Origin: Oxalobacteraceae bacterium
Lineage (GTDB): Bacteria > Pseudomonadota > Gammaproteobacteria > Burkholderiales > Burkholderiaceae_D
DNA length: 64,000 bases
Direction: 5' to 3'
Assembly (NCBI GenBank): GCA_900299005.1
Contig: OMID01000060.1
Span: 1 to 64,000, forward strand
In this document: one piece after another, positions 26,150 through 34,912 of the stretch
Numbering within the stretch: the first letter of the stretch is position 1
Layout: each line of letters opens with the position of its first letter
Notes under the pieces: generated by a model
Told to the model about the DNA's origin: nothing
Seen by the model: the letters and a program-made list of their open reading frames with translations, nothing else
The model's database searches: none
Position numbers and translations under genes: made by a program

Positions 26150-28288
26150 ATGACGAAGACCTTGGTTTGCTGGCGCCGTGCCATCACGGGCCTGCTGTTG
26201 GTGGCAAGTGCTGTGGGTCATGCAGTCACGCTGAAAAAAGCCGATGTTGATCAGTACCTGTCGAAGCAGTACCTGGTCGGCGACATTAACCCGAATGTTC
26301 CGGTCTGGCCCTTGTTCGAACGTCAGCCCACGACAGAGAATGAAAAACCCCAGCTGATCGGCTATGCGTTCGAGTCTGTTGATTTCGAGCCAGTGCGCGG
26401 CTATGGCGGCAAGCCGATTAATATTCTCGTGGCGATAGACACCCAGGGCAATTTCCTCTTGTCCAGGTTGCTCGAGCATCGCGAGCCCCTGTTTCGGTCC
26501 GAGGTGGGCATTGCCAAACTGACGGAATTCGCTTCCCAATATGTGGGCATCACCGTCAGGCATGAGACACATTTGCAGGGCTTTCGTGCGAAGACATCGC
26601 ATGATGACAAGCGTGCCTACTTGCATGGCGTGCAGGCGGGCACGGTGTCGGCCAAGGCAATCGACCGCACCATTTTGCAATCGGCAGCCTCGGTCGCGCT
26701 CGCCCATGAGGAGGCTGCCCGAGCAGGAACGATCATCGGCGAGGGCGATGCGGTTACCCTCACCAAGGGTAATTTACGAAACGTCGAGGTCAAGCCGCTG
26801 ACATGGGATCAGCTCCTCTCGCGCCGCATGGTCGAGCCAATGTCACTGACGCGCAGACAGATCGAAAAAGCATTTGCCGGTACCCGTGCCGCTGGCGCAG
26901 ACAAGCTGGCCGCTACCCAACCCGACGAGGTAGCCTTGCAATTCCATGTCGCGCTGGCCAGCATTCCCCAGATCGGGCGCAATGTGCTGGGCGAGGAGGG
27001 ATGGCGGCTGCTGGTGGCCAACATGCGCGATAGTCAGGCCCTGGTGATCAGCGAAAGCGGGCCCTTGTACAAGATGATGTACGAGAGCCAGCGCATCGTG
27101 GACGATCAGCCCTTCGTGCTAAAACAAGATGGCAAGGTCGTATCACTGCGCGCCATCGCCTACGATAAAGATCTCGTCGTGCCGGGCTACCCGACGACGA
27201 CGCGGGTCCATGTGCTGATTGTTGACAGCGCAACGCCACTGGATCCTTCAAGGCCCTTCGATCTTGCTCTGCGATTCGGTCGTCGTTACGGGTCATTCGC
27301 GCATCAGGTTGCGTACACGGAGTTTGCCATGCCCTATGAGTTCTATGGCTGGCGAAGGACATTATCGCGATGGATGGACGCCGACTGGGTCGATGCGTGG
27401 AGCAAGCGCAGTGCCGAGATTGCGGTGCTGCTGGCAGGACTGATCGTGCTCAGTGTTGCGCTGGTTCGCCAACGCGTGACTGCGCACAGCGCACGACGGC
27501 TGAAGATCTTCCGCATTGCCTATTTGCTGTTCACGCTGGGCTTTATCGGCTGGTTCGCGCAGGGGCAATTAAGTATCGTGAACATCACCGCCTCCCTGGA
27601 GGCACTCTCGACAGGCAATGACCTCAGTTTCCTGCTGGCTGATCCGATGACGGTGATCCTCTGGATCTTTGTGGGTATGACCTTGCTCGTGTGGGGGCGC
27701 GGCACCTTTTGTGGCTGGCTGTGTCCCTTCGGGGCATTCCAGGAGCTTGTCAGCCTGATCGTGCGGCGCATCGGAATAAGGCCGCGCCGCCTGCGCGGGG
27801 CATGGGACCGCTCTCTCAAATGGATCAAATACCTGGTGCTGGGGGCAGTGCTTGCGACGATCTGGCTGGCGCCAACTTCCACCGAGCTGGTGGTCGAGGT
27901 CGAACCCTTCAAGACAGCTATCAGCCTGTATTTCGTCCGAGATTGGCCCTATGTCGTCTGGGCGGTCGGTCTCTTGGCGCTGAGTGTCTTCGTCTATCGC
28001 GGATATTGCCGGTATATTTGCCCACTGGGCGCCGCGCTTGCGGCCCTGAATCCGCTGCGTCGCTGGGGCTGGATTGCGCGCCGAGATGCCTGCGGCAAGC
28101 CGTGCCAGACTTGCCGTCATCGCTGCGAGTATCAATCGATCGCGCCGTCCGGCAAAGTGAGCTACAGCGAATGCTTTCAGTGCCTCGATTGTGTCGCGAT
28201 TTATCGCGACGACACCCAATGCCTGCCCCTGATCCAGGAGCGTAAGCGCAAGGTCATCCACCTTTACGAAGAAAGGGCTGCGGCATGA
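26150..28288 (+). CDS. NosR/NirI-like flavo-iron-sulfur membrane protein (copy 1)
   Basis: A 712-residue protein: signal segment, periplasmic FMN-binding-like domain (to about residue 190), a further periplasmic region, about five membrane helices from residue 420, then TFCGWLCPFGAFQEL and YCRYICPLGAA (CxxxCP motifs) and a ferredoxin-like tail with CGKPCQTCRHRC and CFQCLDC. This is NosR architecture, moving electrons between the quinone pool and periplasm. The flavin site, S-G-A-T in NosR, reads QAGTVS here but keeps the Thr. There is no nosZ, so N2O reduction is unlikely. It overlaps the flavin transferase gene by four bases, consistent with covalent FMN. Confidence 0.85.
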   Translation: MTKTLVCWRRAITGLLLVASAVGHAVTLKKADVDQYLSKQYLVGDINPNVPVWPLFERQPTTENEKPQLIGYAFESVDFEPVRGYGGKPINILVAIDTQGNFLLSRLLEHREPLFRSEVGIAKLTEFASQYVGITVRHETHLQGFRAKTSHDDKRAYLHGVQAGTVSAKAIDRTILQSAASVALAHEEAARAGTIIGEGDAVTLTKGNLRNVEVKPLTWDQLLSRRMVEPMSLTRRQIEKAFAGTRAAGADKLAATQPDEVALQFHVALASIPQIGRNVLGEEGWRLLVANMRDSQALVISESGPLYKMMYESQRIVDDQPFVLKQDGKVVSLRAIAYDKDLVVPGYPTTTRVHVLIVDSATPLDPSRPFDLALRFGRRYGSFAHQVAYTEFAMPYEFYGWRRTLSRWMDADWVDAWSKRSAEIAVLLAGLIVLSVALVRQRVTAHSARRLKIFRIAYLLFTLGFIGWFAQGQLSIVNITASLEALSTGNDLSFLLADPMTVILWIFVGMTLLVWGRGTFCGWLCPFGAFQELVSLIVRRIGIRPRRLRGAWDRSLKWIKYLVLGAVLATIWLAPTSTELVVEVEPFKTAISLYFVRDWPYVVWAVGLLALSVFVYRGYCRYICPLGAALAALNPLRRWGWIARRDACGKPCQTCRHRCEYQSIAPSGKVSYSECFQCLDCVAIYRDDTQCLPLIQERKRKVIHLYEERAAA

Positions 28289-29289
28289 ATCCGACTCGAC
28301 GACAGTATCTCCGACTGGGCATGGGGCTGGGATTTCTGGCCGCCTGCCCCACGTTGTCGGTCGCGGCCGATGCGTCCGAGCGTGACCTGGCGGCCCGACT
28401 TAGCTGGCGCGAGCGCTCGCTCCTGGGCTTTGGCACTACGCTCTGGCTGCGCGCTGGTGACCTGAGTGCGGACAAGGCCGAGGCCGCGCTAGACAAGTCC
28501 GTGCAACTGCTTCGTCAGACCGAATCTCAGATGAGTCTGTTTGATGAGCACAGTGAGATCAGCCGTTTGAATCGCGCAAGTGAACTGCGCAAACCCTCGC
28601 GTGAGCTGCTGCAGGTCATCGCGCTGTCGTCGACGATTTCCTCGGCCAGCCACGGGACTTTCGACATCACAATGCAGCCGTTGTGGACTGTGTGGGCGCG
28701 CGCGCAGGCCGAGTCGCGCCTGCCAACCCAGCGCGAGCTTCAGGCCGCGCGAGCTCGCGTGAACTGGCAGGTGCTCAAACATGCCACGAATTCTCTTGTG
28801 TTACCCAAGGGGATGTCGCTTTCTCTGAATGGCATTGCACAGGGGTTTGCTGCCGATGCACTGCGTACGCAGATGCAGGCCATGGGCATCCGGCATGCGA
28901 TGCTCGATACGGGCGAGACCGCCGTGTTGGGTGAGGCGCCCGGAGGGGTGCCGTGGCGTTTCGGCATCGAAGATGTACATCGGCCAGACTCTGCACCAGT
29001 GCAGGCGGCAACTGTGCCTGATGGCTATGCGATAGCAACCTCCTCCGATGCGCATACCACCTTCACCGAGGATCGCGTGCACCATCACATTCTCGATCCA
29101 CGCACGGGTGATTCACCTGGCTGGTGGTCTTCCGTCACGGTGATGGCCAAAAGTGCGGCGCTCGCTGATGGTCTGACCAAGGTATTTTTCATGTTGCCTC
29201 CGTCGCAGGTGCAGCAGGCCGCCAAGCGCTGGGGTGTGGCAGTGATCTTGCAGGACAAGCAGGGCCGATGGCGTCGGTTTGCCGCCTGA
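28285..29289 (+). CDS. apbE: FAD:protein FMN transferase (ApbE/NosX type)
   Basis: A 334-residue exported ApbE protein. The N-terminus has a Tat-like motif TRRQYLRLG with a hydrophobic stretch. ApbE features seen: MSLFDEHSEISRLN, GTFDITMQPLWTVWARA, SLNGIAQGFAADAL, and HHILDPRTGDSP plus DGLTKVFFML, the Mg/FAD binding region. It attaches FMN to a Thr of a partner flavoprotein in the periplasm; the partner is almost certainly the NosR-like protein whose stop overlaps its start (ATGA). Confidence 0.9.
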   Translation: MNPTRRQYLRLGMGLGFLAACPTLSVAADASERDLAARLSWRERSLLGFGTTLWLRAGDLSADKAEAALDKSVQLLRQTESQMSLFDEHSEISRLNRASELRKPSRELLQVIALSSTISSASHGTFDITMQPLWTVWARAQAESRLPTQRELQAARARVNWQVLKHATNSLVLPKGMSLSLNGIAQGFAADALRTQMQAMGIRHAMLDTGETAVLGEAPGGVPWRFGIEDVHRPDSAPVQAATVPDGYAIATSSDAHTTFTEDRVHHHILDPRTGDSPGWWSSVTVMAKSAALADGLTKVFFMLPPSQVQQAAKRWGVAVILQDKQGRWRRFAA

Positions 29290-29410
29290 ACTGCGGCCCA
29301 CTGCCGACTGCCACGGGGCAGCCCGTGGGGGATGCGCTGTCGTTTCTGATCCGTCCGAAGACTGATTCGGCGAGCGCTGATTCAGCACCGAGTGCGCAGG
29401 GGAGTTCGTG

Positions 29411-29812
29411 ATGAAGGCCGTTGTGCTTTCTCTCGCGCTTTGCTTAACCGGTCTCGTGACAACGACCGCGCACGCCGCATGGAAATTAATCGACTTCACA
29501 GATGAAGCGGCGTTCTATATCGATGATTTCTTCGAGCCCGGGCCTCAGCCCCGGATCTGGGAATTGGTCGACTACCGTGTTCCCAATGAGTTCGGCAGCC
29601 AGTCGGCCAGGATATTGTGGGAGGTGGATTGCACGCGCAGCGTCGTGCGCACGCTGAGTTTCAGTTCACATCCTCATCGCATGGGTATCGGCGAACCCAT
29701 CAGCATCGACAACCGGGTCGGTGAGTGGGCGCTGCCACCGGAATACTCGCCTCAGGAGGCGGTGTTCATCCTCGCCTGCGGCTTCGAACCTGCTGCCGGC
29801 CCCAAGACCTGA
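29411..29812 (+). CDS. exported protein, surface-adhesin E-like
   Basis: A 133-residue protein with a Sec signal (cleavage after HA, about residue 23) and a mature domain starting WKLIDFTDEAAFYID, with WELVDYRVP, ILWEVDCTRS and an ACGFE end: the layout of the small adhesin protein E family (a beta-sheet with a disulfide between the two Cys). ATG 29411 is preferred over GTG 29408. Such proteins are periplasmic or lipoprotein-like with no fixed function. It lies 121 bases after apbE. Confidence 0.65.
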   Translation: MKAVVLSLALCLTGLVTTTAHAAWKLIDFTDEAAFYIDDFFEPGPQPRIWELVDYRVPNEFGSQSARILWEVDCTRSVVRTLSFSSHPHRMGIGEPISIDNRVGEWALPPEYSPQEAVFILACGFEPAAGPKT

Positions 29813-29824
29813 GCATGGGCTGAC

Positions 29825-29855
29825 TTATCGATTTAGTAAATCGATAAAATTTTTC
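29825..29855 (+). terminator. AT-rich hairpin followed by T-run
   Basis: A perfect 10-bp inverted repeat TTATCGATTT/AAATCGATAA with a 3-base loop is followed by AATTTTT. Its position just past the gene ending at 29812 suggests a terminator; the weak AT stem could alternatively be a dyad operator for the next operon. Confidence 0.55.
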
Positions 29856-29976
29856 ATCATGACTGGCCAGTCGCTGCGCACTTCTGTCCGCTTTTTGCGC
29901 ATTTACCAGATAGAATGCCCGGTCGAGAAAATCTATAACAAAAATAAACGCCCGGCCATGGCGTAGGGGAGCCTGT

Positions 29977-30660
29977 TTGAAGATCAGTTTTCTACGACTG
30001 ATGCCGTCCAGCCCGCACAGAAAGATCGAACCCATCCTGTTCGAGTGGTTCACGTTGATCGGCATGTTCCTGTTCGCCGCCTGGCTGCTCGGTCTCAAGG
30101 GGGTCTGGCAGTTGCTGCTGCAATCGGACCCCACCGGCATTACCTTCGTCATCATCGTTATTTTTTGTGTCGCGACAATCTGGTGCGGCATGCGCAGCCG
30201 CGAGCTGGATCGTCAGCGAGAGAGTCTGGAGCATCAGATCGCCAACTCGGCAAGCGCGCCTGCGGAGTACTGCTGGTCTCATGCCTACTGGGAGGCACTG
30301 AGGTCCAATCCACGCGATTCAGGCGCCCCCATGGACCTGCTGACCGAGAAGACGCACGGTTGCCACAGCACCGCCTGGTGGGTGAACGGCCTGCAGCTGA
30401 AGCTTGGGCTGCTGGGCAAGGTGATCGGCTTTTCGATGCTGGCTATGCAGATCGGCCATATGCAAAGTTTTGACCAATCACAGGCGCAGGAGATGTTGCG
30501 CGATTTGACCACGGGCCTCGGCGTCGCGCTGCTGACCACGATGGTGGGTCTGGTTGCGAACATCTTGCTGGGCCTGCAGCTGACGCGGCTGGATCGGTTT
30601 GCAGATGATCTGGTGTCGCGTGCACAGACCCAGGGACTGAAGATCAAGGCATCGGAGTGA
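29977..30660 (+). CDS. MotA/TolQ/ExbB-family proton channel-like protein
   Basis: A 227-residue inner-membrane protein starting at TTG 29977, seven bases after AGGGGAG (ATG 30001 is an alternative). Hydrophobic helices lie at about residues 18-40 and 48-65, and the C-terminal part (TTGLGVALLTTMVGLVANILLG) carries the signature of the MotA/TolQ/ExbB channel, with polar Thr in the helix that lines the proton path. It is the first gene of a tight four-gene operon with an ExbD-like partner, so it probably forms a proton-driven stator complex. The biological load is unknown. Confidence 0.75.
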   Translation: MKISFLRLMPSSPHRKIEPILFEWFTLIGMFLFAAWLLGLKGVWQLLLQSDPTGITFVIIVIFCVATIWCGMRSRELDRQRESLEHQIANSASAPAEYCWSHAYWEALRSNPRDSGAPMDLLTEKTHGCHSTAWWVNGLQLKLGLLGKVIGFSMLAMQIGHMQSFDQSQAQEMLRDLTTGLGVALLTTMVGLVANILLGLQLTRLDRFADDLVSRAQTQGLKIKASE

Positions 30661-30670
30661 GACAAGGCTG

Positions 30671-31303
30671 ATGCGTGATCGTCGCAAATCCCGGGAGCCG
30701 GAGGTCGACCCAATGTATGACATGTTGTTCAACATGCTCATTGCATTCGTGTTTTGCTTCATCATTGCCTTCATTTCGATCAATCCCAAGGCGCAGAAGA
30801 GTGGCGACATCCCCGCAAAGGCAGAGTTCATCATCACGCTGAGCTGGCCGGACAATGACCCGAACGATCTCGATCTCTGGACCCAAGGTCCGTCGGGGGA
30901 GGTCGTCTGGTTCCGCAATCGCGAAGCCGGGCTCATGCACCTAGACCGCGATGATCGCGGTAGTTCGAACAACACCATCATGGTCAACGGCAAGAAGCTC
31001 GTGAACCCGCTGCGGCAAGAGGTGACCACGATACGCAGCATCGTTCCCGGCGAGTATGTGGCGAATGTTCACTACTACGAAACCAAGGACCTCGATCCGG
31101 GTGAGCCCAAGTCCGGCAGGCCGGTCGAGGCCACGCTAACGGTCATCAAGGTGAACCCCAAGGCCGAGGTCGTGTTTTATGGGCAGGCGACTCTGGAGAG
31201 TCGCGGCAAGGAAACCACCATGGTGCGGTTTACCGTGGAGCCCAACGGTTCAGTCTCGAATGTCAACACCATTCCCAAGTCTTTAGTGAAGTCAATCACA
31301 TGA
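30671..31303 (+). CDS. ExbD/TolR-like single-pass protein with periplasmic YfaP-like domain
   Basis: A 210-residue protein. The short N-terminus leads into PMYDMLFNMLIAFVFCFII, which lines up with the PLIDVMLVLLIIF helix of ExbD, placing an Asp (residue 17) where ExbD/MotB carry the proton-accepting Asp. The 165-residue periplasmic part (SWPDNDPNDLDLWTQGPSGE) resembles the DUF2135/YfaP beta-domain, whose usual pattern is W-x-x-D-x-D-L-D-L. This replaces the normal ExbD or OmpA-like periplasmic domain. It begins 10 bases after the channel gene and overlaps the next start by four bases. Confidence 0.72.
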   Translation: MRDRRKSREPEVDPMYDMLFNMLIAFVFCFIIAFISINPKAQKSGDIPAKAEFIITLSWPDNDPNDLDLWTQGPSGEVVWFRNREAGLMHLDRDDRGSSNNTIMVNGKKLVNPLRQEVTTIRSIVPGEYVANVHYYETKDLDPGEPKSGRPVEATLTVIKVNPKAEVVFYGQATLESRGKETTMVRFTVEPNGSVSNVNTIPKSLVKSIT

Positions 31304-31797
31304 CCCTTACCCTGATCATCGCATTCGCGATCTTTGTTTTTCTGTTTGCGTTGGCCATCGTATTCTCGGGTTGGCCACGCTGGCTCAAGGGCGTGCTGAC
31401 ACTGGGTGTCTGCGCCTTTTATTTTTTTGGTTATCAGGCAGTATTCAGCCTGCTCGGCAATCCCAGTGTGGATCCCTTACCAGCGCGCTTTCTGCTGATC
31501 GCTGCTGTCGTCGAGGAGCCAAGGCCCAAGTATGCGGGCGCCCTCTATCTCTGGGTGACGCCCATCGAGGAGGGCAAGCAAGGACTTGAGCCACGCGCCT
31601 ACAAGCTGCCTTACATGCGCGCACTGCACGAAAAAATCAATGAGGGAATGCGCAAGGGGCGCCAGGGCATTAGTCAGATGGGCACCGCCGAACCCAGAGC
31701 GGGCACCGGCAAGGGACCTAGCTGGCTTAATCCCGGCAAGGATGAGCAGGAGGTGAAGATTGTTGATCTGCCCGTGCCGCAAGTCCCGGAAAAATAA
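31300..31797 (+). CDS. small membrane protein of the channel operon
   Basis: A 165-residue protein starting in an ATGA overlap with the ExbD-like gene. Two membrane helices (about residues 3-22 and 28-50) are followed by a soluble domain of about 110 residues ending in a Pro/Gly-rich, charged tail. I do not recognise the family. Its fixed position and overlap suggest a structural part of the same complex. Confidence 0.7.
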   Translation: MTLTLIIAFAIFVFLFALAIVFSGWPRWLKGVLTLGVCAFYFFGYQAVFSLLGNPSVDPLPARFLLIAAVVEEPRPKYAGALYLWVTPIEEGKQGLEPRAYKLPYMRALHEKINEGMRKGRQGISQMGTAEPRAGTGKGPSWLNPGKDEQEVKIVDLPVPQVPEK

Positions 31798-31798
31798 G

Positions 31799-32512
31799 AT
31801 GCGACGACTGCTCTTTTCCCTGCTAATGATGTGCCTGCTGGCGGGTTGCGACAAGCCGGCGCAAGACCATCCTTTTTTTCCGCTTGAGTCAGGTAGAAGC
31901 TGGACTTACAAGGTCGAGATTGCTTTTGATGATCCTGATGCGCATCTCGACAGCTACCTGCTCACGCTCACTAACCGTGGGCGGGTGGAGCTAAACGGCA
32001 AAGAGGCCTGGCGCCGTCGTAGCGACACGGGCAATGAATACTGGCTGCGTACCGACGAGCAGGGTGTCTATCGCGTGGCCAGCCGTGGTCCGGCCGGCAA
32101 AGAAGCGATGCTCGATCCCGGACCGCGCATTGTCTTGCCGGCCAAACTCAGCAAAGAAGCGAAATGGTCGACGACCACCGTGCCCTATTTTCTTAAACGG
32201 CGCAACGAGTGGCCACCGGAATTCAAATACGTCGATAAATATCGCAACCTCACCATGAATTACACGATCGAAGCATTGGATCAGAAGGTGACCACACCCT
32301 CAGGCGCGTATAGCGGCTGTTTGATGGTCAAGGGTATTGCCGAGATCAACGTTTGGGTCGAGAGCGACATGACCTACAAGGAAGTACCCATGGAAAATGT
32401 CGAATGGTATTGCCCGGGCGTCGGCCTGGTGCAATTGGAACGTCGCGAGCCGACGACAGCGCGTTTCTTTCAAGGTGGCGTCATGCGCATGGTGCTGGTA
32501 AAGACAGAATGA
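31799..32512 (+). CDS. lipoprotein of the channel operon
   Basis: A 237-residue lipoprotein: signal peptide with lipobox LLAGC (Cys at about residue 18), then HPFFPLESGRSWTY, a start typical of small beta-rich lipoproteins, with a C-terminal ending WYCPGVGLVQLERREPTTARF. It begins one base after the stop of the preceding gene. An Asp at the +2 position (CDK) would favour inner-membrane retention by the usual sorting rule. Role unknown; perhaps the periplasmic-side partner of the proton-driven complex. Confidence 0.75.
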   Translation: MRRLLFSLLMMCLLAGCDKPAQDHPFFPLESGRSWTYKVEIAFDDPDAHLDSYLLTLTNRGRVELNGKEAWRRRSDTGNEYWLRTDEQGVYRVASRGPAGKEAMLDPGPRIVLPAKLSKEAKWSTTTVPYFLKRRNEWPPEFKYVDKYRNLTMNYTIEALDQKVTTPSGAYSGCLMVKGIAEINVWVESDMTYKEVPMENVEWYCPGVGLVQLERREPTTARFFQGGVMRMVLVKTE

Positions 32513-33217
32513 GCAACGGGTCCCTGCGGCCGCAGGTTTTGACGTCTTCACAGCGACCGCAGGGCGGTGCCGCGCTCGCGTTGTGAGCGCACAGTAGCTT
32601 CCGGTGTGGAGCTGAGTCTTGACCTCAATCGATGGGGTTTGTAAGTTCAAGGTAAGTTATTCACCACCAATCGACAATTTTTTTATTTTTTATGGCATCG
32701 GTAAAAAAACCGAACGCCGGAAAAAATCAGACTCCTTTTTTTGATAGCCATCGTGTCCCAGACAATAGGCCTCTGGATACGCGCCGCCTTCTTGCAGTCG
32801 ACCTTGTCGCTCCCCAGCGTAAGTTTCGGGTAAGACCTCTCTCTACGTCGCTCGACAAATCAAGCAAATTCAAGGTGTTACCGAAGTGTGAGCAGCGGCT
32901 TGTTTCGCTCAGAGGATGAGGACATTAATGACTGAAAATTCAAATAAAAATCTGCCTTAATGTTTGTAAAGTGACTGCGCGGTTTATTTTAGATATTCAA
33001 AGTAATTCAGCACCTCAAAACCATCGCGTCTGAAGAAGAGTTTTGCGTTAATTCCCGAAGGTTTTAGCGGGTTGTTCGTTGATTTTTCCTCTGCAGCTTG
33101 TACTATCGCGGTGCCTGATTACTTGTAGCACTGCATCAAGGTACAAGTGGCATTAGGTTGTTTGTAAATCAATAACAGAGTTTCTGGTTAATCCCGAGAC
33201 AAAAAGATGGAGACAAT
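32513..33217. other. 705-base gap: leader region of the PQQ dehydrogenase operon
   Basis: No convincing gene: a 75-codon open frame at 32692-32919 lacks a ribosome site and family features. The region is A/T-richer than its surroundings. An inverted pair CTTGTAC (33097) / GTACAAG (33141) lies about 75-120 bases before the dehydrogenase start and could be a regulator site; no promoter consensus stood out. The length suggests a regulated promoter. Confidence 0.5.
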
Positions 33218-34897
33218 ATGAAATTCTCAACCAAGCTCATGACTTCTGCAGTGATGCTGGCAGCCGCCCAGCTCGCCGCTGCGAATAATTGGGGTGTCTA
33301 TGGTGGTGATTCGGGTAATACGCGATACAGCACTGCCAATCAGGTTACGCCCGCAAACGTAAAAAATTTGCAGGTCAAGTGGGCACTGCAATTAGGCACC
33401 AACCGCTCGCAGGAATCCGTGCCTATCGTGGTGGGCGATACGCTGTATGTGACCTCTTCCTATGGCCCGAAAAATGTGATCGCGGTCAACGCGAAGACGG
33501 GCCAAATGAAGTGGAAGTATCAGCCGGAAATTCCAAAGAACGTTGATCAGTTCGCTTGCTGCGACGTGGACAACCGCGGCGTGGCATACGCGAATGGCAA
33601 AATTTTCTTCGGCCGTCTTGATGCAAAAGTGACCGCCCTCGATGCCAAGACTGGTAAAGAGCTGTGGACCTCCACCGTCGTGGACTACACACAGGGTTCG
33701 GCCATCACCTCCCCACCGACCATCGTCAAGAATTTGGTCGTCACTGGTTTCGCTGGTGGCGAGTACGGTGTAAGGGGTGCGATCGTCGCCTATGATCAGA
33801 ACACCGGTAAAGAAGTGTGGCGCACGCATACCGTGCCCCTGCAGGGTGAAAAGGGTGGCGACACCTGGAAGGGCGACTCCGGCAAGCACGGTGGCGCAGC
33901 TGCCTGGCTGATTGGTTCCTACGACCCCAAGCTGAACCTGGTCTACTACGGAACATCGAACCCGGCTCCCTGGTCTGCGGCGGTACGTGGTAATGACAGC
34001 TCCGACATCGGCAAGTACTCCAATCTTTACTCCGCATCGGTGCTGGCCATCAACGGCGATACAGGCGCCATTCAGTGGCACTATCAATTCACACCGCATG
34101 ATGCATGGGACTATGACGGCGTGAACGAACTGGTCTTTGCTGATCTGCCCATCGATGGCAAGACCACGCCGGTGATCATGCAGGCTAACCGTAATGGCTT
34201 CTTCTACGTGCTTGATCGCGCCAATGGCAAGCTGCTCTCCGCCAAGCCTTTCGTGGATGGCGTGAACTGGGCCACCGGTATCGACTTGAAGACCGGCATG
34301 CCGATCGAAGCTCCCGGCAACAAGTTCCGTCCTGGTCTCAAGCGCAAGGCTGTCAATGTCTGTCCTAACCTCATCGGCGGAAAGAACTGGCAGAGCATGA
34401 GCTACAACAAGGACACCGGCCTGGTGTACATCCCGACCACCAACCTCTGCATGGACATGGAAGCAGTTCAGGAGGATTACAAGCGTGGTCAGTTCTACCT
34501 GTCGGTTAACTTCGATCTGGGCAAAATGGGCCCCGGCGGTCACGGTGGTGGACTGAAGGCCTGGGATCCGGTCAAGCAGAAGGAAGCCTGGTTCTTCAAA
34601 GAAGAACTGCCGCTCAACGGTGGCACCATGACTACCTCAACCGGTCTGGTATTTGCGGGCGATGTGAAGGGTATCTTCCGTGCCTTTGACGCCAAAACCG
34701 GCAAGATCCTGTGGGAGTTCAACACAGGTTCTGGCATCAGCGCCGCGCCGATGACTTACGTCATCGATGGCAAGCAGTATGTCGCTGTGGTGTCTGGACG
34801 CTCGCAGTCGATTCCTGCGTTCTTCGGAGAGGTTGGCCAGAAGATCGTGGACGCCAGCGCTGAGGGTGGCACGCTGTTCGTTTTTGCTGTTAATTAA
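33218..34897 (+). CDS. PQQ-dependent alcohol dehydrogenase, lanthanide-type (XoxF-like)
   Basis: A 559-residue quinoprotein with a Sec signal (cleavage after AAA, about residue 22). Eight-bladed propeller features: W-motifs such as LDAKTGKELW and YDQNTGKEVW, the adjacent disulfide C114-C115 (FACCDVDNRG), and the active-site DAWDYDG with catalytic Asp298 and, two residues on, Asp300. That second Asp is the lanthanide ligand of XoxF/ExaF-type enzymes (Ala in calcium MxaF). It should oxidise a primary alcohol in the periplasm and pass electrons to cytochrome c. The fused cytochrome gene follows after 15 bases. Confidence 0.9.
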   Translation: MKFSTKLMTSAVMLAAAQLAAANNWGVYGGDSGNTRYSTANQVTPANVKNLQVKWALQLGTNRSQESVPIVVGDTLYVTSSYGPKNVIAVNAKTGQMKWKYQPEIPKNVDQFACCDVDNRGVAYANGKIFFGRLDAKVTALDAKTGKELWTSTVVDYTQGSAITSPPTIVKNLVVTGFAGGEYGVRGAIVAYDQNTGKEVWRTHTVPLQGEKGGDTWKGDSGKHGGAAAWLIGSYDPKLNLVYYGTSNPAPWSAAVRGNDSSDIGKYSNLYSASVLAINGDTGAIQWHYQFTPHDAWDYDGVNELVFADLPIDGKTTPVIMQANRNGFFYVLDRANGKLLSAKPFVDGVNWATGIDLKTGMPIEAPGNKFRPGLKRKAVNVCPNLIGGKNWQSMSYNKDTGLVYIPTTNLCMDMEAVQEDYKRGQFYLSVNFDLGKMGPGGHGGGLKAWDPVKQKEAWFFKEELPLNGGTMTTSTGLVFAGDVKGIFRAFDAKTGKILWEFNTGSGISAAPMTYVIDGKQYVAVVSGRSQSIPAFFGEVGQKIVDASAEGGTLFVFAVN

Positions 34898-34912
34898 TTC
34901 GGAGTCTGAGTA

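Noticed and set aside
26150..28288. Interpretation as a nitrous oxide reductase (nos) locus
   Set aside because: NosR-like and ApbE proteins are present but nosZ, nosD, nosF, nosY and nosL are all absent in the window, and there are two NosR-like copies in unrelated contexts.
29977..32512. Zorya-type (ZorAB) anti-phage system
   Set aside because: A MotA-like and an ExbD-like protein are present, but the second has no peptidoglycan-binding domain and no ZorC/ZorD/ZorE gene follows.
32692..32919. 75-codon open frame upstream of the PQQ dehydrogenase
   Set aside because: No ribosome site, very basic low-quality composition and no family feature; treated as leader sequence.
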